8,299 bases of DNA, taken from NCBI GenBank assembly GCA_015661035.1, contig JACVJA010000051.1, positions 1 through 8,299 of the forward strand, in the 5' to 3' direction. The stretch comes from Candidatus Calidifonticultor daggyaiensis (lineage in GTDB: Bacteria > Actinomycetota > Humimicrobiia > Humimicrobiales > Humimicrobiaceae). Positions 1 to 5,842 of this stretch are shown here, piece after piece (positions within the stretch are counted from its first letter, which is position 1; each line of letters starts with the position of its first letter). The notes beneath the pieces are model-generated. The model worked only from the letters and a program-made list of their open reading frames with translations, was not told the origin of the DNA and ran no database searches. The translations under genes were made by a program, and so were the position numbers.

Positions 1-107
1 GATTAAAAGAAAATGCAGAAGAAAATATTTTACAAAATTGCAATTTAAAGATTGATAAATTTCAGGTAATTTTTAGTGGCATATGTGATAAATGCTTAAA
101 CAATTAA
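1..107 (+). CDS. Fur/PerR-family metalloregulator, C-terminal end only (partial)
   Basis: The frame beginning at base 3 is open from the window edge to a TAA at 105-107 and gives 34 residues; the start lies outside the window. The tail reads KIDKFQVIFSGICDKCLNN, which resembles the last beta strands of Fur/PerR-type repressors, where a hydrophobic strand leads into G-(V/I)-C-x-x-C. In that family this second CxxC pair helps form the structural zinc site. The upstream stretch, with acidic residues and then an NC-LKI segment, fits the helix-strand order of the dimerisation domain. Fur-family proteins sense iron, peroxide, zinc or nickel; the fragment is too short to say which. The gene is convergent with the acs cluster, with 139 bp between its stop and that of cooC. 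The identification rests on a short motif and could be wrong. Confidence 0.55.
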   Translation, partial: LKENAEENILQNCNLKIDKFQVIFSGICDKCLNN

Positions 108-246
108 CTTTTTTATTCTCTTCATTTCAAATTTTACCGCTTATTTTTCAAAAATCTAATAAAAATATTCTTTTATACCTTCAACTTATTAGCTTCTAAG
201 CTTCTTAGCCCATAATCTCCTTAGCCTTTTAACTTATAGCTAGATT
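108..246. other. Convergent intergenic region without a clear terminator
   Basis: This is the gap between two convergent genes, the Fur-like fragment and cooC, so transcription should end here from both sides. I see no GC-rich stem followed by a T-run on either strand. There is a small group of related words around 190-226 (TTAGC, AAGCTT, and CTTAGCC twice). On the minus strand these could form a weak 5-bp stem, CTAAG-AAG-CTTAG. Termination may be factor-dependent or may use weak AT stems. Confidence 0.4.
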
Positions 247-1038
247 TTATGAGTCTTTTTCCTTTTTAGTTAATCCTATTATTTTTTCAGCAATACTGGC
301 AATCGCATTTTGAAAATTAGTATCTGAGTAACAAGGAGAATAATTTTTTAAATCTGAATCTTTGACTTTTTGACTAAATGGGAGCTCCCCCAAAACATTA
401 AAATCTTTTAACGATAGGTAAAGTATATCCCTTTCTTCTTGTGAACTTATTTTATTTAATACAATATATAAAGATTTTATACCTAAATCTAAAGCCATTT
501 TTTTAACTGCTAGAGCAGTTTGAACACTTCTCTTACCAGGTTCAATAACCACAATTAATATATCTACACTTTCACAAGTACCTCTTCCTAAATGTTCAAT
601 ACCTGCTTCCATATCTAATATTATTACTTCATCTCTGTCAACAACTAAATGTTTAAAAAGCCTTTTTAATAAAACATTTTCTGGACAATAACAACCGCTT
701 CCACCGGCTTTTATTGTTCCTGCAACTAATAATCTTACACCATCCACATCTATACCAAACTTTTGTGGTATATCATCAACTTTTGGATTTAATTTAAAAA
801 AAGAACCATATTGCCCTGTCTTTGCTCCAGTTCTTTCTTCTATTAAAGGCTTTATTTCAATTAAGGGTACAATTTTGCTAGCATCTTCATAAGGCAAGCC
901 TAAAGCAGATGCTAAATTTGCATCAGGGTCTGCATCAACCGCTATCACTTTTAAATTTTTTCTTGCAAAATATTTTGCTAGACATGCTGCAAGAGTTGTT
1001 TTACCAACTCCTCCCTTGCCAGAAATTGCAATTTTCAT
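247..1038 (-). CDS. cooC: CooC/AcsF-type nickel-insertion ATPase for CODH/ACS
   Basis: A 263-residue cytoplasmic P-loop ATPase of the MinD/ParA (SIMIBI) class that supports nickel loading of CODH (CooC) or ACS (AcsF). The N-terminus carries a deviant Walker A motif, SGKGGVGKTT (residues 6-15), with the signature lysine K8 and the P-loop lysine K13. VDADPDANLASALGL (35-49) is the switch region typical of CooC, and ILDMEAGIEHLGRG (140-153) holds the Walker B aspartate D142. The CxC pair at C116/C118 in GSGCYCPEN matches the cysteines that bind one metal ion across the CooC dimer. Length is normal for the family. The ATG at 1038 directly begins the P-loop strand, so the start is secure, although only a weak purine-rich RBS is visible. 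Sequence alone does not tell whether it serves AcsA, AcsB or both. It is last in the cluster, 313 bp after acsE, behind a dyad-rich leader that may control it separately. Confidence 0.93.
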   Translation of the reverse strand: MKIAISGKGGVGKTTLAACLAKYFARKNLKVIAVDADPDANLASALGLPYEDASKIVPLIEIKPLIEERTGAKTGQYGSFFKLNPKVDDIPQKFGIDVDGVRLLVAGTIKAGGSGCYCPENVLLKRLFKHLVVDRDEVIILDMEAGIEHLGRGTCESVDILIVVIEPGKRSVQTALAVKKMALDLGIKSLYIVLNKISSQEERDILYLSLKDFNVLGELPFSQKVKDSDLKNYSPCYSDTNFQNAIASIAEKIIGLTKKEKDS

Positions 1039-1057
1039 TTACTTATCTTTTATATAA

Positions 1058-1103
1058 AGTTATTAAAGTTAATAACTAGTTATTTTTTTTAAAAATAACT
1101 AGT
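1058..1103. promoter_or_regulatory. Overlapping dyads upstream of cooC (candidate operator or mRNA hairpin)
   Basis: Three inverted repeats overlap here, 20-65 bp upstream of the cooC start. First, AGTTATTAA-AG-TTAATAACT at 1058-1077 has perfect 9-bp arms and a 2-bp spacer. Second, AATAACTAGTTATT at 1071-1084 is a perfect 14-bp palindrome. Third, ACTAGTTATTTTT at 1075-1087 pairs perfectly with 1091-1103 across a 3-base loop. The half-site GTTATT/AATAAC occurs four times in alternating orientation, starting at 1059, 1071, 1079 and 1094. In the cooC transcript the third repeat could fold into a 13-bp hairpin. It lacks a following U-run, so I do not call it an intrinsic terminator. It may be a protein-binding site, a processing site or a leader structure; which one is not shown. 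Confidence 0.45.
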
Positions 1104-1165
1104 AATAATAAAAATTAAAAATAACAAAAGTAAATTAGTAATAATTTCATTAATTTAATACAAAT

Positions 1166-1303
1166 TTATTTTTTCTTTATCTTCCAAAATAATCTCCCTT
1201 TATATTTAATTAATGATAAAAATAAAATTATAATAAATAAAATAATTAAATATATAATCATAATCCCATAACATATTAAATTTAAAAATAATTCCCATTC
1301 CAT
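1166..1303 (-). CDS. Candidate 45-residue single-span membrane protein
   Basis: An uninterrupted ATG frame in the acsE-cooC gap, on the operon strand, begins 48 bp after the acsE stop. The peptide starts MEWELFLNL, has a run of about 22 hydrophobic residues (roughly 9-31, mostly I, L, F), and ends KYKGRLFWKIKKK. That charge pattern predicts one membrane helix with the C-terminus inside. I do not recognise it. Against it: no ribosome binding site precedes the ATG (A- and T-runs only), and AT-rich DNA readily yields hydrophobic chance ORFs. For it: the frame is free of TAA over 45 codons in DNA that is mostly A and T, G is concentrated on the coding strand, and the basic tail is not expected from random sequence. 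The frame is open further upstream, back to the acsE stop codon. Confidence 0.3.
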   Translation of the reverse strand: MEWELFLNLICYGIMIIYLIILFIIILFLSLIKYKGRLFWKIKKK

Positions 1304-1351
1304 AATAATGTTTTTTTTAAAAAAATAAGAATTATTAAAATTAAGTTTAAT

Positions 1352-2146
1352 TTAATCAAGATAAGAATGTGCATACAAAATTCTATTGGTTAAAATATCA
1401 AAAGTTTTTACAGCATTCATTAATTCTTTATCAAGAGGGTCACAAATTGCACTATCAAGACCATGACTTAATAAAATAATTAAATAGGTCCTGTTAATTA
1501 AACTTTTAAGCGCTAGTGGAGAAGATTGCGAAACGTTAGAAAGACCAACAATTGTTTTAGGTTCATCAGGCAAACCCATTAAATCTTTTAGCTGTTTAAA
1601 AGCCTTTAACCCTTCTATACAGTTATATACCTGCTGCTGCATTACTGCTACAGGTAAAACTATTGGATCCAAATACAAATCTGATAAAGGTACATTGTAT
1701 TCAAGCGCTGCATTTACAATATTCATTATTACTTCTATTCTGCTATCAACATCTGGCGGTACTCCCTTTTCACTTAATGCAATACCCACAATTTTAGCAT
1801 TATATTTTTTTGCCATTGGCATTAATATATCAAGCTTATCTTTATCACCAGTTACTGAATTAATCATTGCAGTCCCTTTATGGACTTTTAACCCAGCTTC
1901 TATAGCTGAAGTATTTTTTGTATCTAAAGCTAAAGGAATATCAACCTCATTTTGAATTGTTTGCACAATCCATTGCATTAATTCTTCACCATTTTTTGTT
2001 GCTGGTCCAATATTTATATCAACATAATTAGCTCCAGCCTCTTTTTGTGCTCTAGCCATATCAATAATTGGTCGAGCATCTCTATTTCTAATCGCTTCAC
2101 CTACAATTTTTGATGTTACACTAATATTTTCACCAACAATCAGCAT
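1352..2146 (-). CDS. acsE: Methyltetrahydrofolate:corrinoid/iron-sulfur protein methyltransferase (AcsE, MeTr)
   Basis: A 264-residue pterin-binding TIM-barrel protein, close to the 262 residues of the Moorella enzyme. It transfers the methyl group from N5-methyl-tetrahydrofolate to Co(I) of the AcsC/AcsD corrinoid protein. The N-terminus MLIVGENI begins the first barrel strand. Visible pterin-site positions are D75 (PLALDTKN), N96 (AMINSVTG) and D160 (DLYLDPIV), with the same numbers as in the Moorella structure. N204 in GLSNVS corresponds to the asparagine linked to protonation of the substrate N5. The C-terminal segment HGLDSAICDPLD is typical of the family. The start at 2146 is preceded by an AAGGGGTGA-type RBS (about 2153-2161). 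It follows acsC by 43 bp, so the two are probably co-transcribed. Because of these active-site matches and the context I favour AcsE over the related MtrH or MetH pterin domains. Confidence 0.95.
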   Translation of the reverse strand: MLIVGENISVTSKIVGEAIRNRDARPIIDMARAQKEAGANYVDINIGPATKNGEELMQWIVQTIQNEVDIPLALDTKNTSAIEAGLKVHKGTAMINSVTGDKDKLDILMPMAKKYNAKIVGIALSEKGVPPDVDSRIEVIMNIVNAALEYNVPLSDLYLDPIVLPVAVMQQQVYNCIEGLKAFKQLKDLMGLPDEPKTIVGLSNVSQSSPLALKSLINRTYLIILLSHGLDSAICDPLDKELMNAVKTFDILTNRILYAHSYLD

Positions 2147-2189
2147 TGTAAATCACCCCTTCTTATTAAATTTTTAAAAATTAAATTAC

Positions 2190-3545
2190 TTAATTACTTG
2201 AAACATAGGCTTTTAGAAATTTAGGGACATCTCCAGCTTCCCGTGGTCCTACGATAACTTTCCATCCATTTCCAAGTTCCTCCTCCAACTCGCCCTGTAG
2301 TTGTGAGACATAACCAGGTACTATTAATTCTTTTCTACTAATTTTTTCTTCAATACCGCTTTTTTTAACAAAGTTTGCAATCATTTCTGGAACAAATTTC
2401 CCGGCAGCCCATGCAGTTAAAACAGATTGTCCTTCAACATCCATTACTAAAAGCCACGATGGAACCTTACTGCTTTCAACTTCACCAGAAATTATAAAGT
2501 AAGTTAAAGAAAAATTAGTAGTAATCAATACAGGTGAACTAGAATCTGGATTGTTAATCTCATAAATTTTTTGCTCAACTGCCATAGGTTTCCTAGGATC
2601 CGTATAAATATTTTGTCTATATACTAAAAGCGGGAAAATGTTTTCAGGCCTTGGATTTGATAAAACAATTATTGAGCCATATTTTGCAACAAAAATTGAA
2701 GCAATAAGTGTTTCTTTTAATGGATCAGAAGTTAACTCATTCGGAAATACTATTGTTGGGTAGCCAAACAAACGATTCTTTTTATATACAGCTGCCCTTC
2801 TTAACATTATTTGATTATAAAAATCACCCTTTAAATTCCTAGTACCAATATCAATTATTAAATTTTTAATACCGTCATTTCTTAGATTTGATGTCAATTC
2901 CGCAATTTCGTCAAAATCTTTACCTCTTACAACAAATGGACATCCAGAATCTTTTACAACTTGTTTTAATTGTTCATAATTTTTTGTAGTTATTCCATGT
3001 ATTAATGGATTTTTCTCCTTAAACTTTAAAGCAGATTCTTTTAAAACTTCTATATTTTCTGAAACCAGTATTATAGGTTTTTTACAGCTACCAAATATTT
3101 TTTCTGCAACATTAAAAAAATTTTCTTTATTGCCAGAATTATTTTTTAAACATACAGCATTTATTTCTAATACTTGACCAACTCTTTCATATTTAAGATT
3201 ATTAATTTTATTTATTGTTTCATCAATTTTTTCAGAATTATCATCATCGTTAATAGCAATAGCAAAAGCATTTTGATTTACAAATGTCCTATCATGACGG
3301 TAAACTACAGTTTCTTCACCAACTTTAAAAGAATTATCCCCAACTCCAATTTCAACTTTTAATACAGGAGGTTGTGATGCTTCGGCTAAAGCTTCTTTTG
3401 CCTGCTCCGAAACATGTGGGCATTTTTCTAATTCCGTTTTTCCAGCAGCAAGCTGCATAGCAAAGGCTAAACATGTAGGAAACCCACAATCTTTACAATT
3501 GGTTTTTGGAAGAAGCTTAAAAATATCAAGACCACTTAAAGGCAT
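2190..3545 (-). CDS. acsC: Corrinoid/iron-sulfur protein large (gamma) subunit, AcsC
   Basis: A 451-residue large subunit of the corrinoid iron-sulfur protein (CFeSP), the methyl carrier between AcsE and ACS; with AcsD it forms a heterodimer. Residues 17-42 hold C17, C20, C25 and C42 (CX2CX4CX16C), the ligands of the [4Fe-4S] cluster that supports reductive reactivation of cobalt. Roughly residues 60-335 form the TIM-barrel domain. The C-terminal part binds the corrinoid: TTNFSLTYF at 342-350, then SGEVE, PSWLLVMDVEGQSVLTAWAA, VPGYVSQLQGELEEELG and VGPREAGDVPKFL, all typical of AcsC/CdhE. Length matches the Moorella protein (about 446). The ATG at 3545 has a strong AAGGAGGG site (3549-3556) at short spacing. 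It lies 116 bp after acsB and 43 bp before acsE. The usual partner acsD is not adjacent but sits upstream of acsA. No acsV/orf7-type corrinoid activator is present in the window. Confidence 0.95.
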   Translation of the reverse strand: MPLSGLDIFKLLPKTNCKDCGFPTCLAFAMQLAAGKTELEKCPHVSEQAKEALAEASQPPVLKVEIGVGDNSFKVGEETVVYRHDRTFVNQNAFAIAINDDDNSEKIDETINKINNLKYERVGQVLEINAVCLKNNSGNKENFFNVAEKIFGSCKKPIILVSENIEVLKESALKFKEKNPLIHGITTKNYEQLKQVVKDSGCPFVVRGKDFDEIAELTSNLRNDGIKNLIIDIGTRNLKGDFYNQIMLRRAAVYKKNRLFGYPTIVFPNELTSDPLKETLIASIFVAKYGSIIVLSNPRPENIFPLLVYRQNIYTDPRKPMAVEQKIYEINNPDSSSPVLITTNFSLTYFIISGEVESSKVPSWLLVMDVEGQSVLTAWAAGKFVPEMIANFVKKSGIEEKISRKELIVPGYVSQLQGELEEELGNGWKVIVGPREAGDVPKFLKAYVSSN

Positions 3546-3661
3546 AAACCCTCCTTTATATTTTTAAAGTTAAAAATTATAATAAAATTTAATAAAATTA
3601 ATTAAAATTAAAATTTAAAAATATATAAAAAACTAAAATAAAAAAATAAAACTTAAAAAAA
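3546..3661. other. Almost pure A+T spacer between acsB and acsC
   Basis: Apart from the acsC ribosome binding site at its left end, this spacer has only about three G or C bases in roughly 100 bp. It contains many ATTAAA/TTAAAA words. I see no ORF, GC stem or recognisable promoter. AT-only stems could mark a processing or partial termination point that lowers acsC output relative to acsA-acsB, but nothing here proves it. Confidence 0.5.
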
Positions 3662-5842
3662 TTACATTATAGGTTCCATCTCCAACGCTGGGTGATTTAC
3701 TTTTTCCATCCATTTTAATACTTCTTCCTCAGTTACAGCATTTTCTTCTGTTGCAATTTTATCAATTAAATCAGGCATCCCCATTTCTTCAGCTCTTTCC
3801 CTTAAAAGTTCTCCAATTTCCTCTTTTAATTGCCTTGGCATCCAGACTAATCTTTTTAAGCCACCATCTGCTCTAATAAATTTTTTTGATGCTATAAAAT
3901 ATTTACTTATCCCAATAAAACCAGGGGTTTGAATGCCACCACCAACCATTCCTGCAATTGTAGAAAATTTCATTCCACAAGGGGTCATTTCAGAATACTC
4001 CCTATTAACAGCCATAACACCGTTAGTCGTTGGAAGTATTGTCACAATAACTTCAAAACAGCCGCACGAAGTCATTGGGTCTATCATCATGGAATAAGCT
4101 GAAAATGATTCAAGCTTTTGATGCGATGCTTTATAAACAAATTCATTTACACCTTTCCATATACCTAATTTTTCATCTAAAGTTTCACCTTTTTTAATTG
4201 GCTGATTTGGACCTGCTGGATTAATCTCAAAAGCAGCCTTACAATCTAGCCAGTTATAAGCACCACAAAGACCTGGTCTTTCCGGAGATACAACACACAC
4301 ATGATTTGGTGCAAAAGACTGGCATAAACTACATGAATAAAATATATCAACAGTTTCATCTGTTAATGTTTTTAATCTTTCATCTCTAATTCTAAATGCT
4401 TCTTTAGCTTTATGTTTCAAAGCAATAACATCTTCAGGGTTTGTATAAATTTTTACTTGAATCTTATCAACAATATTTGAAAAAGTTGAATGCATTTTTG
4501 CATGAAGAATTACTCCAAGGTGTCTAATTTTAAAACCGCTTTTAACTGCATCTTTACTAAACCTAACCCAGGCTATATCTCTTTGCCCCATATGAAAAAT
4601 ACCAGTTGCATAATTAATAAAATAATGAATTTGTCTTTCCATAACTGGTTCAAAATCTTCCTGCATCTTTCTTCCATAAACTAAAACTTCAATCCCCAAT
4701 GGAAGAGCACTTCCCTCTGCAACATCATCTACCTCTGGGCCAAAAACTTCAATTTTTCCATCTTCTACTTCACTTGAATCAGCCATATGCAAATATTCAA
4801 CGGCTTCTGTTATATTGCCTCCAAATTCAACATAGGTATTTTCTTTTCTTACACGCTCTCCCTCAAAGGCAGCACCAAAAGCTACAGGAATATCAACTTT
4901 ATCTACAGTTATTTTTAGTCCTCTAACTTCAATTGCTTTTGCTACAATTTCCTCATCTGGTATATTTGAAACAACATGTTCATAGGTGCAAACACCTCTT
5001 GGAAGAATCTCCGGAATAGGTGTATCAGCAATTGTTGGGAATCCAAAGTTAATAGCTCCAGCTGCATTAGCATATTTTTCTTCATCAACCTCACCTAAAG
5101 CAAGTACAAATGCAAATACTCTATTCTTATTATATAAAAGCATTCTTCTGTAATCACCAGGCTGAACTCCGCCAAAACTTAAGGCTGCCCTTGCAGCAAA
5201 TCCTAACGAATAAATAGTAGCAGTAATATCCTTCCCAAATGGCACTATCCTTGTATCCCATCCAAGCTCTACACCTTCCTGATATAATTGTTCTGCCATT
5301 GATACTCCATTAGTATTTCCAGATATAAAAACATAAATGTTCTTTTCTTGAAGCTCTCTTGCAATTTTTACAGCTGTTTTATTATCCTTACAAGCGCCAA
5401 CACAAGCAGCAAATCCTGGTGCCGTGCCATCAACAAATTCTATTCCACGCTCTCTAATTATTACATCAGTTGCTGCTCCAAGCCAAATACCTTCAACAGG
5501 TGAAGGCCCATCTAAGTACTTAATCGCTTCAATAATTTCCTCAGCCCACAAAGTTGCTATTCCGGCATCAAGGGTTGAGCCTAAATATGGCAGCCAAAGC
5601 CTTTCAGATGGAATAGGGGGTAGCAATTTCTTAGCTTCTTCAATTACTTTTTGAGCATCTTCTAATTTTTCTACAGCAATTCCTGTCATACTATAAATAA
5701 TTGGTAAATAGTAGCCAGTATTAGGAAATTCTAATTTTTGTTGAGGACCATATTTTTTTAAAGCATTATTTAAAATTTCTTCTGATTTTGATACTATTTT
5801 ATATGCACCTTTAATTGCACTTGTAGCAATAATTTTAGACAT
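3662..5842 (-). CDS. acsB: Acetyl-CoA synthase (CODH/ACS alpha subunit), AcsB
   Basis: A 726-residue cytoplasmic enzyme, against 729 in Moorella. It joins CO from AcsA, methyl from the corrinoid protein and CoA into acetyl-CoA at the nickel-containing A-cluster. Three domains are expected: residues 1-310 (CODH contact and CO tunnel, including the family signature VDGTAPGFAACVGACKDNKT), 311-500 (CoA-binding region), and 501-726 (A-cluster). The [4Fe-4S] ligands are C504, C507, C516 and C526 (CX2CX8CX9C). The distal nickel is held by the C593-G594-C595 motif in MTSCGCFE. F510 matches the phenylalanine near the proximal nickel. Every ligand is present, each two residues earlier than in Moorella. 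The start at 5842 lies inside the acsA end; an AAGGAGGA site (5852-5859) precedes it. The 8-bp overlap with acsA suggests translational coupling and near-equal synthesis of the two subunits. Confidence 0.97.
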   Translation of the reverse strand: MSKIIATSAIKGAYKIVSKSEEILNNALKKYGPQQKLEFPNTGYYLPIIYSMTGIAVEKLEDAQKVIEEAKKLLPPIPSERLWLPYLGSTLDAGIATLWAEEIIEAIKYLDGPSPVEGIWLGAATDVIIRERGIEFVDGTAPGFAACVGACKDNKTAVKIARELQEKNIYVFISGNTNGVSMAEQLYQEGVELGWDTRIVPFGKDITATIYSLGFAARAALSFGGVQPGDYRRMLLYNKNRVFAFVLALGEVDEEKYANAAGAINFGFPTIADTPIPEILPRGVCTYEHVVSNIPDEEIVAKAIEVRGLKITVDKVDIPVAFGAAFEGERVRKENTYVEFGGNITEAVEYLHMADSSEVEDGKIEVFGPEVDDVAEGSALPLGIEVLVYGRKMQEDFEPVMERQIHYFINYATGIFHMGQRDIAWVRFSKDAVKSGFKIRHLGVILHAKMHSTFSNIVDKIQVKIYTNPEDVIALKHKAKEAFRIRDERLKTLTDETVDIFYSCSLCQSFAPNHVCVVSPERPGLCGAYNWLDCKAAFEINPAGPNQPIKKGETLDEKLGIWKGVNEFVYKASHQKLESFSAYSMMIDPMTSCGCFEVIVTILPTTNGVMAVNREYSEMTPCGMKFSTIAGMVGGGIQTPGFIGISKYFIASKKFIRADGGLKRLVWMPRQLKEEIGELLRERAEEMGMPDLIDKIATEENAVTEEEVLKWMEKVNHPALEMEPIM

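Noticed and set aside
216..229. AAGGAG followed by ATG on the minus strand after cooC
   Set aside because: The RBS-like sequence is followed by ATG-GGC-TAA, so there is no product.
1155..1187. TTG-initiated 10-residue frame behind an AAGGGAGA sequence (1193-1200) on the minus strand
   Set aside because: The RBS-like spacing is good, but the product would be only 10 residues. The same bases encode the KYKGR part of the candidate 45-residue ORF in another frame. Most likely chance.
1318..1354. Intrinsic terminator after acsE
   Set aside because: The minus strand has an A-U stem (ATTAAATTAA...TTAATTTTAAT) and a later T-run, but the stem has a mismatch, a 2-base loop and no G-C pairs, and the T-run is several bases away.
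1695..1955. Open frame of 86 codons on the plus strand inside acsE
   Set aside because: It is antisense to a well-supported enzyme gene, has no RBS and no recognisable domain; it reflects the codon bias of acsE. The same holds for the plus-strand frames at 3174-3362, 4490-4684, 4699-4926 and 5424-5654.
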